A stretch of 64,000 nt of DNA, taken from Massiliimalia sp964370215 (GTDB taxonomy: Bacteria; Bacillota; Clostridia; Oscillospirales; Ruminococcaceae). The stretch lies in contig CAYJIM010000003.1 of assembly GCA_964370215.1 (NCBI GenBank), positions 1 through 64,000 on the forward strand, in the 5' to 3' direction. The position numbers and the translations under genes are program-made. A model generated the notes under the pieces. The model had not been told where the DNA came from. It searched no databases and saw only the letters and a program-made list of their open reading frames with translations. Of this stretch, positions 7,989 through 15,191 are shown piece after piece. The number at the start of each line of letters is the position of its first letter. Position 1 is the first letter of the stretch.

Positions 7989-9362
7989 ATGGCGGCAACC
8001 AAAAAGCTGGATTTATTACAAGGACCCATTGTCTCGACCTTGACAAAACTTGCCCTTCCATTGATGGGGATGAGTTTACTGCAAACCCTTTACAACCTGA
8101 CTGATATGTTTTGGATCGGGCAATTGGGGGCAGGCCCCGTGGCAGCAGTCGGCACAGGGGGGCTCCTTGTCTGGCTATCGCAAGGCATTCATATGTTGGC
8201 ACAGGTAGGGGGACAGGTGTATGTTGCCCAACGTTTGGGTGCCGGTGAAAAAGAAAAAGCAGGAAATTATGCCTATGCCGCCTTGTTGATGAGTTGCGCC
8301 ATCGGGTTGTTGTTGGGGCTGGTTTACTTTTTCTTTCGTACCCCCATTGTCCAATTTTTCAACCTCGGAGATCCGACGGTCATCGCACAGGCAGAGGAGT
8401 ACCTGTCGATTGTTGGTGGATTGATTGTCTTTATGCTCAACACCAAACTGATGACCGCCCTTATCACCGCCACCGGCAACAGCAAAATTCCATTTCTACT
8501 CAGTGGGGTGGGACTCCTGCTCAATATGGTGTTAGACCCTGTGCTGATTCTGGGATTGGCAGGATTTCCCCGTCTGGAGGTCGTGGGGGCGGCATTGGCA
8601 ACGGTATTTGCCCAATTGGTGGTATTTATCCTGTTGGCACTGTACATGCGCCGTGATCCCGTGTTGTTTTCCCGCATTAAGCTATCGAAACCACCAAAGC
8701 ATACTTACTATCGAGAGATCTTAAAACTCAGCTATGCACCTGCATTACAAGGATCACTCTATCCGCTGATTTCTATTGTCATTTCGAGAATGGTTGCCGA
8801 TTTTGGTTACACTGCCGTGGCGGTACAGCGTGTTGGTTCTCAACTGGAAGCACTCTCTTGGATGATGTCGGATGGGTTTGCCATTGCAGTCAATAGCCTC
8901 ATCGCGCAAAATTATGGGGCTCGCAATATCAAGCGCGCCAAGCAAAGTTTTTTTGCAGGGGCAAAAATTATTGTCGTGATGGGTCTTTTGGTGTCGGCGC
9001 TGTTCATTTTCTTTGGCCAGCCGTTGTCATCGCTCTTCTTTACCGCAGCAGATTCTGCCGCCATTGCCATGACCACCTCATATCTCTGGATCATGGGGTT
9101 GTCGCAGGTGTTTATGTGTGGAGAAATTCTCTGTAACAATGCGATGAACGCCTTTGGTAAAACAGTGTGGCCTGCAGCCTGCATCATTGTGCTCACGGCA
9201 CTGCGTATTCCGTTGGGGATGGTGTTAAGTGAAACGGCTCTTGCAGTGGATGGTATTTGGTGGGCCATTTCCATCACAACCATCGGCAAAGGGATTTGCC
9301 TTGCGGTTCTAATCACCATTCTATTCCGACAATTGACGCGACAATCGACCCTTGGCCGATAA
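7989..9362 (+). CDS. MATE family multidrug/sodium antiporter
   Basis: A 457-residue polytopic membrane protein with twelve hydrophobic segments in two homologous halves. Diagnostic MATE elements are PLMGMSLLQTLYNLTDMFWIG near the N-terminus, AVGTGGLLVWLSQGIHMLAQVGGQVYVAQRLGAG around residues 55-85 and, in the second half, SLIAQNYGARNIKRAKQSF. The family exports cationic drugs or metabolites in exchange for Na+ or H+. The start at 7989 is weakly supported by a nearby GAAA-rich site. The following Tim44-like gene starts 16 bp downstream, so the two are probably cotranscribed, although their functional link is unclear. Confidence 0.93.
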   Translation: MAATKKLDLLQGPIVSTLTKLALPLMGMSLLQTLYNLTDMFWIGQLGAGPVAAVGTGGLLVWLSQGIHMLAQVGGQVYVAQRLGAGEKEKAGNYAYAALLMSCAIGLLLGLVYFFFRTPIVQFFNLGDPTVIAQAEEYLSIVGGLIVFMLNTKLMTALITATGNSKIPFLLSGVGLLLNMVLDPVLILGLAGFPRLEVVGAALATVFAQLVVFILLALYMRRDPVLFSRIKLSKPPKHTYYREILKLSYAPALQGSLYPLISIVISRMVADFGYTAVAVQRVGSQLEALSWMMSDGFAIAVNSLIAQNYGARNIKRAKQSFFAGAKIIVVMGLLVSALFIFFGQPLSSLFFTAADSAAIAMTTSYLWIMGLSQVFMCGEILCNNAMNAFGKTVWPAACIIVLTALRIPLGMVLSETALAVDGIWWAISITTIGKGICLAVLITILFRQLTRQSTLGR

Positions 9363-9378
9363 GGAGGAGACGGTTTTG

Positions 9379-10095
9379 ATGATTATTTTATTGGGCATTC
9401 TGATCATGCTTGTCGTCCTTGCCGTTGCAGGGTATTTGATCTATCGCAAAGTCACCCATAAAGTCAGACAGGTATCGAGAACGCTCTTTCAAACCGAGGA
9501 TCTGGTACAAGGCATCAAAGAACGGGAAATGCTTGTCGACAACACCCCCAAATCCATCAGTGGGATGGAGCAGATCGAAGCGCCTCGCCTATTGGCAGAT
9601 TTTCCGGAGCTATCCTTGGCAGAACTCAAAAGTCGCAACATCGATATGGTATATGAGTTTTATGAGGCGTTGCAACAACAAAATCTTGGCAAGTTTTCCG
9701 ATATGGAAACGCTCAACGCAAAACTACAAGCGATGATGCAAAAAAATCGTGCTGATCAAGTGTTCATCAGCAAGGTGCATGTGCACAAGCAAGCGATGCG
9801 GCGTTATCAAAAAACAGCAGAAACGGCAACGATCACCTTTCAAGTCGCCTATGAATATTGGCAAACCGATCGCTTCAACAAAGAAGGGAAACGGATCCAA
9901 AAACGAGCGACGACCACTTGGGTCTACCGCTTAGACGAACAAAATTTTGGTATGGAAGCAACTGCTTCAAAATCCTGTCCAAACTGCGGTGCACCGCTTA
10001 GCGGAGAAGGGGATCTTGTTTGCCCCTACTGCACCACTACGGTCAAAGTAGATTACCTGCGCACTTGGCATTTTACCGCCATTACAGTGGAATAA
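9379..10095 (+). CDS. Membrane-anchored Tim44-like domain protein with C-terminal zinc ribbon
   Basis: A 238-residue protein. I start it at the ATG at 9379, eight bases after GGAGGAGA; the frame is open further upstream inside the MATE gene. One N-terminal helix (MIILLGILIMLVVLAVAGYLI) anchors it. Residues about 65-190 resemble a Tim44/import-associated alpha-beta domain, including VYEFYEALQQQNLGKFSD and the strand-rich TITFQVAYEYWQ. A zinc ribbon follows (CPNCGAPL near residue 198 and CPYC near 215). The ribbon sits late, inside the domain, and the protein closes with LRTWHFTAITV. Proteins of this kind are common in Clostridia but uncharacterised. Confidence 0.7.
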   Translation: MIILLGILIMLVVLAVAGYLIYRKVTHKVRQVSRTLFQTEDLVQGIKEREMLVDNTPKSISGMEQIEAPRLLADFPELSLAELKSRNIDMVYEFYEALQQQNLGKFSDMETLNAKLQAMMQKNRADQVFISKVHVHKQAMRRYQKTAETATITFQVAYEYWQTDRFNKEGKRIQKRATTTWVYRLDEQNFGMEATASKSCPNCGAPLSGEGDLVCPYCTTTVKVDYLRTWHFTAITVE

Positions 10096-10097
10096 TA

Positions 10098-10147
10098 TAA
10101 CAAGCAGAGGAGCGACCATACCGGATCGCACCTCTGCTTGTTTGTTG
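10098..10147. terminator. Bidirectional terminator
   Basis: CAAGCAGAGG..CGA pairs with TCGCACCTCTGCTTG around 10101-10140, with a T-rich flank on each strand, between convergent genes. Confidence 0.8.
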
Positions 10148-11074
10148 TTATCGATTGGCAGTCAACCGTACCTTGTATCCGAACAGGGTATCAATGCTAT
10201 CAACATATTGTTTCTTTTGGTCACAGCAACTTGCCACACCAAAGCGTATCCCTCTAGCCGACAGATGGAAAACAGCACGTTCCAATTGACAGGTTTCGAC
10301 CACGATGCAGCCTTGTTCTCCAATCTCTGCTTGCTGTTCTACCGTGAAATCGGCAGGCGATTGTGTGGGGAACAGGGCTTTGAGCCATGCACGCTCACCG
10401 TCACTGAAATCCTCAGCATGAGGCAACACCACTTTTTGGATAGAAAGTCCCAGCATGGTGTCCACCGCTTGCTTTGTCAGTGCGGTAATCGCCGCCCAAT
10501 TCTTTTCGGCGATGAGATTTGCAGGCACCATCCAGCTACCACCACAGGCAACAATGCGGTCAAATGCCAGATATTCTCCCAGATTTTTTTCAGAAATGCC
10601 ACCGGTGGGCATCCAACGCAGGTTCCCATAAGGGCCTGCAAGTGCCTTGAGTTTTGCAAGACCACCGTTTTGTTCCGCAGGGAAAAATTTCACCACCGAA
10701 AGTCCCAACGCCATGGCTTGTTCCATTTCCCCCGGGGTTTCGGTACCGGGCAGGAATGGCACTCCTTTGGAAAGGGCATAGCGTACCGTCTCAGGGTTGA
10801 ATCCAGGACTGACCATAAAGGCAGCCCCTGCTTCGATGGCTTGATCCACCTGTGCGGTGGTGAGTACCGTACCGGCACCGACCAACAGTTCGGGCACTTC
10901 GGTCGTCATACGGCGAATTGATTCAAAAGCCGCCTCGGTGCGAAAGGTCACTTCTGCGACCGGCAAGCCACCGGCAACCAATGCCTTTGCCAGCGGTACG
11001 GCATCGTTTGCGTCCTGTAACGCAATGACAGGCACAATCCCGATTCCATAAATTTGTTGTAGCAGTTGTTGCAT
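10148..11074 (-). CDS. eda: KDPG/KHG aldolase with C-terminal VOC-like domain
   Basis: The N-terminal 205 residues are a class I 2-keto-3-deoxy-6-phosphogluconate aldolase, which cleaves KDPG to pyruvate and glyceraldehyde-3-phosphate. Glu41 in VAEVTFRT and the Schiff-base lysine Lys129 in VVKFFPAEQNGG are present, as is LVGAGTVLT. About 100 more residues follow, with EQGCIVVETCQLERAVFHLS and a closing FGYKVRLTANR. This resembles one half of a vicinal-oxygen-chelate (glyoxalase-like) domain, a fusion seen in some Firmicutes. The ATG at 11074 has AAAGGAGTG upstream. The gene diverges from the cyclase-dehydratase pair, which would supply its substrate in a sugar-acid or Entner-Doudoroff route. 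Confidence 0.9.
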   Translation of the reverse strand: MQQLLQQIYGIGIVPVIALQDANDAVPLAKALVAGGLPVAEVTFRTEAAFESIRRMTTEVPELLVGAGTVLTTAQVDQAIEAGAAFMVSPGFNPETVRYALSKGVPFLPGTETPGEMEQAMALGLSVVKFFPAEQNGGLAKLKALAGPYGNLRWMPTGGISEKNLGEYLAFDRIVACGGSWMVPANLIAEKNWAAITALTKQAVDTMLGLSIQKVVLPHAEDFSDGERAWLKALFPTQSPADFTVEQQAEIGEQGCIVVETCQLERAVFHLSARGIRFGVASCCDQKKQYVDSIDTLFGYKVRLTANR

Positions 11075-11115
11075 GATCAACACTCCTTTGGTATTCCTCA
11101 TTTGTACTACCTTTT

Positions 11116-11143
11116 ATTATAGCGTGCTTTTTAAAAAAGTCAA
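11116..11143 (-). promoter_or_regulatory. Sigma-A-type promoter of eda
   Basis: Minus-strand TTGACT (11138-11143) and TATAAT (11116-11121) with 16-bp spacing. It abuts the structured repeat beginning near 11154. Confidence 0.6.
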
Positions 11144-11177
11144 TCTGTCCAAACAGGGAAGGACTTTTTTTGACACC

Positions 11178-11341
11178 CTGACAGAGCGTCCAAAAATCTG
11201 CAAGTCAAGGAACAAAACTTGCAGATGAGAGAGTGATACTTCGGGTTATGAACGACATAGCCGAGTTGCAGTGACACAGAAAGCAAAATCAGCGAGCGAC
11301 ACGTCTCACCGATTTTGCGGTTGCAGTTTTTTCGACGGTCT
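11178..11341 (+). repeat. Structured intergenic repeat, copy 1
   Basis: A 164-bp element that recurs in inverted orientation at 58873-59036 with the same length and about 22 mismatches counted by eye, roughly 87 percent identity. It contains two stem-loops: TCTGCAAG with CTTGCAGA, and a longer stem GCAAAATCRGCGAGC with GSTCACCGATTTTGC. It ends in TTCGACGGTCT. It fills most of the 362-bp gap between eda and the cyclase gene, and no protein-coding frame is evident in it. It could be a MITE or REP-like mobile repeat or a conserved RNA. Confidence 0.8.
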
Positions 11342-11436
11342 AAGTCGAATAAAAGTGCACTTTTATTCGGTTGTTCTGTTGCGTTGTGACAAATAATGTG
11401 GTACACTGGTACAAATAATATTTGAGGTGATTTGTG

Positions 11437-12081
11437 ATGAAAATTGTTGACCTATCGCATACCATTCATGCAGATTTTCCCATCTTTCCAGGGGATCCCG
11501 GCATTCGCATCGCCACCCATTGCACCTATACCGATGGTGGTTACCACAACAGCATCATTGAAATGGGCACCCATACGGCCACCCACGTCGATGCCCTTTC
11601 TCACCGATTGGCGGATGGGGTGACAGTGGACAAAGTGCCGCTTTCACAGTATGTTCAAAACGCCTATGTGTTGGATTTGAGCGATCTTGATCCGACAGCG
11701 GAAATCACCGTGGCGGATCTGCAACCACATCAAGAGGCGATTGCCACGACAAAAGCGGTGCTACTGCGTACCGACTGGGGAGAGCATGTGACGGAAGGTG
11801 CAGCGTACTTTAGTGGCTATGCAGGCCTTTCCAGAGCGGCGGCAACCTATCTTGTCGATTTGGGGGTGACACTGGTTGGGGTGGAGACCCCCTCGGTCAA
11901 CAGTGCCGACCATGCCGCCGTCCACGACCTCTTTTTTCAAGGTGGGGTGGTACTTGCGGAGAACGTCACCAATCTATCGGCAATCAGCGGGCAAACGGTG
12001 TTGTTTTGTGCCGCTCCCCTCAAATTGCAGGGGTTGGAAGGCGCGCCGGTACGCGCATTTGCATTGACCGACTTACAATAA
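11437..12081 (+). CDS. Cyclase/kynurenine-formamidase-like metal hydrolase
   Basis: A 214-residue protein of the cyclase family (KynB-like). The metal-binding motif MGTHTATHVDALSH near residues 49-62 and the opening IVDLSHTIHADFPIFPGDP are typical. The C-terminal GVETPSVNSAD block is also present. Members hydrolyse N-formylkynurenine or related amides, or lactones. Given the dehydratase 20 bp downstream and KDPG aldolase upstream, a lactone- or sugar-acid-related role is as likely as tryptophan breakdown. Both ATG 11437 and GTG 11434 follow GAGGTGA; the ATG has the better spacing. Confidence 0.82.
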   Translation: MKIVDLSHTIHADFPIFPGDPGIRIATHCTYTDGGYHNSIIEMGTHTATHVDALSHRLADGVTVDKVPLSQYVQNAYVLDLSDLDPTAEITVADLQPHQEAIATTKAVLLRTDWGEHVTEGAAYFSGYAGLSRAAATYLVDLGVTLVGVETPSVNSADHAAVHDLFFQGGVVLAENVTNLSAISGQTVLFCAAPLKLQGLEGAPVRAFALTDLQ

Positions 12082-12101
12082 GGCAAAAGGAGCATAAATA
12101 A

Positions 12102-13721
12102 ATGGAATTGAAACAAGCGGCACCGGAAATGGATGCCTTGAGACTAGGGATGGATTGGGATCAACAAGAACTATCCATGCCACAAATTTTGGTGGAGAGC
12201 ACTTATGGGCAAAGTCACCCCGGTAGTGTGCATCTGGATCGTCTGTCGGACGGGGTCTGTGACGGACTCAAATACAGTGGGATGAAACCCTCCAAAATGT
12301 ATGTCACCGATATGTGCGACGGCATCGCCCAAGGGCATGACGGGATGCGCTACTCACTGGTATCCAGAGAGTTGATTGCCGGTATGTGTGACGTTCACAT
12401 CAAGGCAAATGCCTTTGACGGTGCGGTGTTCCTATCTTCCTGCGACAAGGCGTTGCCGGCGCACCTCATTGCCATGGCACGTGGTGGCGTACCGGCGATC
12501 CATATGCCGGGTGGGGTGATGCCCTCGGCGGAAGACGGCTTTACCTTAGAGCAAATTGGCACGGTACATCTGGCGGTACAGCGTGCTGAAATGACCCGTG
12601 AAGAATTTTGTGGGTATCAACTGAAAGCCTGTCCATCGCAAGGGGCATGTCAGTTCATGGGGACTGCCGGCACCATGCAGGTCATCAGTGAGGCATTGGG
12701 GCTCTGTCTGCCGTATGCTGCCCTCATGCCTGCAAACACCAAATACATTCAAACGATGGCGAAAAAGAGTGGTTATGCCGTGGCAAACCTTGTCAAAAAA
12801 GGCATTACCGTGTCGGATATTTTGACAAAGAAAGCGCTACACAATGCGTTGGTGTTGTTGGCAGCAGTGGGTGGTTCCACCAATGCGATGATCCACCTGC
12901 CGGCCATCGCCAAAGCGGCAGGGTTGCAGTTTGACCCCAAAGAGGTGGATCGTCTCAACCGTATCGTTCCACTGGTGGCCAATACCCGACCGTCCGGACA
13001 ATATTCGACCGAACAGTTGTGGAAAGCCGGAGGGGTGCCGGCGGTCATGCGGATGGTCAAAGAACATCTGCACCTCGATGTCCTGACCGTCACCGGTAAG
13101 ACCCTTGGCGAAAACTTAGAAGAACTCCATCCCATGGGACAGACCATCCCGTCTGAGGACATCATCAAACCGATGGGTCAAGGGTCACTTGCCGTCTTGT
13201 ACGGCAATGTGGCACCCAAAGGTGCCGTAGTAAAATATGCGGCACTCGATGAAAGTCAACATCATTTTTGTGGAACGGCCAGAGTGTTTTACAGCGAGCA
13301 GGAAGCAAGACAGGCCATTGTCGATCGTACTGTGCAATCAGGGGACATCTTGGTACTGCCTTTCGCAGGCCCCAAGGGACTGGGTATGCCCGAGATGTTT
13401 TACACCACCGAAGCGTTGGCCTCGGACGAGGTGCTGTCTAAAACGACGGCGCTCATCACCGATGGACGCTTTTCGGGTGCCAGCCGTGGCCCCTGTATCG
13501 GACATATTTCACCTGAAGCGGCAGAGGGTGGACCAATCGGTAAAGTGCGTAACGGCGACCGCATTGAAATCGACCTCAAAAACCGCAGTATTCGTGTGCT
13601 GGAGGAGGGTTTTGAAACCCGTTCAATCACAACGCCTGACCGCACACCGCAAATGGGCATTTTAGAGATCTACCAATCGATGGCAACTTCCGCCATGGAT
13701 GGTGCGTATCTACAATCGTGA
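12102..13721 (+). CDS. IlvD/Edd family dehydratase (sugar-acid or dihydroxy-acid)
   Basis: A 539-residue Fe-S dehydratase that removes water from a 2,3-dihydroxy acid to give a 2-keto-3-deoxy acid. Family motifs include the DMCDGIAQGHDGMRYSL block near residue 68, SSCDKALPAHLIAMARGG near 109, the cluster cysteine in GACQFMGTAGTMQ near 184 and the C-terminal TDGRFSGASRGPCIGHISPEAAEGG. The family contains IlvD, phosphogluconate dehydratase and aldonate dehydratases. The neighbouring KDPG aldolase argues for a sugar-acid substrate rather than valine biosynthesis. An AAAGGAG site lies before the ATG. Likely an operon with the cyclase gene. Confidence 0.87.
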   Translation: MELKQAAPEMDALRLGMDWDQQELSMPQILVESTYGQSHPGSVHLDRLSDGVCDGLKYSGMKPSKMYVTDMCDGIAQGHDGMRYSLVSRELIAGMCDVHIKANAFDGAVFLSSCDKALPAHLIAMARGGVPAIHMPGGVMPSAEDGFTLEQIGTVHLAVQRAEMTREEFCGYQLKACPSQGACQFMGTAGTMQVISEALGLCLPYAALMPANTKYIQTMAKKSGYAVANLVKKGITVSDILTKKALHNALVLLAAVGGSTNAMIHLPAIAKAAGLQFDPKEVDRLNRIVPLVANTRPSGQYSTEQLWKAGGVPAVMRMVKEHLHLDVLTVTGKTLGENLEELHPMGQTIPSEDIIKPMGQGSLAVLYGNVAPKGAVVKYAALDESQHHFCGTARVFYSEQEARQAIVDRTVQSGDILVLPFAGPKGLGMPEMFYTTEALASDEVLSKTTALITDGRFSGASRGPCIGHISPEAAEGGPIGKVRNGDRIEIDLKNRSIRVLEEGFETRSITTPDRTPQMGILEIYQSMATSAMDGAYLQS

Positions 13722-13727
13722 CCAAAA

Positions 13728-13762
13728 ACAGAAACCACCGATGCTAATCGGTGGTTTCTTCT
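13728..13762. terminator. Bidirectional terminator
   Basis: AGAAACCACCGAT pairs with ATCGGTGGTTTCT around a GCTA loop between the convergent dehydratase and lipoprotein genes. It overlaps the end of the latter. Confidence 0.8.
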
Positions 13763-14007
13763 TCGTCCGCTTCAAACGCACCCTGTAGTCCGTCCAACAA
13801 ATCGTTGACATGTTCTTCGACAACGGGAAGGTCTTCAAGGTTTTCGTTCAAATCATCTTTTGTCTCATCCAGAATTGTTATCGCCTCTTGCTTTTCTTCT
13901 TCCGTTAAATCATCAAACCCCTCATTGCCGGCAATGACACAACCGGTCATGGTTGCAATCCATAGAAAGAGAACGGCCGTCCATAGCATGCGCTTCAAGT
14001 GTTTCAT
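13744..14007 (-). CDS. Small acidic lipoprotein
   Basis: An 87-residue protein with a lipoprotein signal peptide: basic start MKHLKRM, a hydrophobic run and the lipobox-like TMTGC with Cys23. The mature part is highly acidic and predicted helical, with repeated DDL, NLEDL and NDLLDGL segments. It is probably anchored on the outer face of the membrane. AAGGTGA precedes the ATG. I do not recognise a named family. Confidence 0.7.
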   Translation of the reverse strand: MKHLKRMLWTAVLFLWIATMTGCVIAGNEGFDDLTEEEKQEAITILDETKDDLNENLEDLPVVEEHVNDLLDGLQGAFEADEEETTD

Positions 14008-14165
14008 ACGGTCACCTTACCTTTTTGTTTCAATATGGCAGATATGAGTGGGAGATATTAGTTACATTATAACAGAATCATAGGTCGATGACAACCCAAT
14101 GAAAGGTGGATAAATGTTTGGTATTTGGCACACACTAATCTCAAAAAAGGAAAGAAGGTAGATTG

Positions 14166-14936
14166 ATGATGTGGCAGGAAGAAACTCCACAGGAGTGGGA
14201 AGAAGAGGAAGAGACCCTACCCGATGAGGAGGTGCAGGCGGCAGGGATTGTACAGTCGGGGAGTATTACTGCAAAGGGAAAACACCTCATTCATTGTCTG
14301 ACCATTATTGGGCAGGTGGAGGGACACTATATTTTACCGGCACAAAACAAGTCCACAAAGTACGAACATGTCATCCCACAACTGGTTGCCATTGAAGAGG
14401 ACAGGCAAATCGATGGATTGATTATCATGATCAACACCGTGGGTGGTGATGTGGAAGCAGGACTTGCCATTGCAGAGCTCATCTCCAGCATGAAAAAACC
14501 GACGGTGTCATTGGTACTGGGGGGTGGACATTCCATCGGGGTACCGTTGGCAGTGAGCGCCAAACGTTCGTTCATTGTGCCGTCCGCCACAATGACCATT
14601 CATCCTGTGCGCATGAGCGGATTGGTACTCGGTGTCCCACAGACCTTTTCTTATTTTGAAAAGATGCAGCAACGCATTGAGGATTTTGTCACCACCAATT
14701 CCGACATTGAGGGGGCACGGTTTCAGGAACTGATGATGAACACCGGTGAACTTGCAATGGACATTGGCACCGTCCTCAGCGGGGAAGGGGCGGTTTCGGA
14801 AGGATTGATTGACAATTTAGGGGGGCTTTGTGATGCCATTGCTTGTCTGTATGAAATGATTGAAGAAAATAAGGCAGGGGAAGCAGAAAATACGACAGAA
14901 AAAGGTGGTCAAGATGATGCTTTACACGATCATTGA
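14166..14936 (+). CDS. tepA: ClpP-like serine protease, TepA/YmfB family
   Basis: A 256-residue member of the ClpP/crotonase fold in the translocation-enhancing (TepA) branch. The oxyanion segment INTVGGDVEAG, the nucleophile serine in GGGHSIGVPLA and the catalytic histidine in TMTIHPVRMSG are all visible. The N-terminus is very acidic (EEEEETLPDEE). As in Bacillus subtilis it lies directly before ylzJ and ftsK/spoIIIE, which supports the assignment. The start could be ATG 14166 or 14169; both follow GAAGGTAG. The end overlaps ylzJ. Confidence 0.9.
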   Translation: MMWQEETPQEWEEEEETLPDEEVQAAGIVQSGSITAKGKHLIHCLTIIGQVEGHYILPAQNKSTKYEHVIPQLVAIEEDRQIDGLIIMINTVGGDVEAGLAIAELISSMKKPTVSLVLGGGHSIGVPLAVSAKRSFIVPSATMTIHPVRMSGLVLGVPQTFSYFEKMQQRIEDFVTTNSDIEGARFQELMMNTGELAMDIGTVLSGEGAVSEGLIDNLGGLCDAIACLYEMIEENKAGEAENTTEKGGQDDALHDH

Positions 14937-15132
14937 TCAGCAAGAACTGTTCTATCAGCAGAAAAATTTTAAATATTGCTATAAAAGGGTTGAAAATTGT
15001 ATGGTGGAAGGTGTAAAATATAAAGATGGGGGCATATGCGTCAATCGCATCATCTCTACTGATCTCAAACACTACCTCAATCCCACCCTGCAACCGGGAA
15101 GCCGTTTTACAACAGGGACATGGCATGTTTGA
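14914..15132 (+). CDS. ylzJ: YlzJ-like protein
   Basis: A 72-residue protein starting MMLYTIIDQQELFYQQ and containing the YlzJ signature RIISTDLKHYLNPTLQPGS. It is very small and of unknown function. I start it at 14914, nine bases or so after AAAGGTGG inside the end of tepA, with which it overlaps by 23 bp. The frame is open upstream but has no ribosome site there. The position between tepA and ftsK matches Bacillus. Confidence 0.8.
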   Translation: MMLYTIIDQQELFYQQKNFKYCYKRVENCMVEGVKYKDGGICVNRIISTDLKHYLNPTLQPGSRFTTGTWHV

Positions 15133-15191
15133 GTGGACAAGACGTAAAAATTCAAAAAGGGGGCGTGCCCCCTTACATAATAGGAGGCTAT

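Noticed and set aside
7792..8202. N-terminal extension of the lipid kinase
   Set aside because: It crosses the kinase promoter and the divergent MATE promoter, and the family-type start is at 7791.
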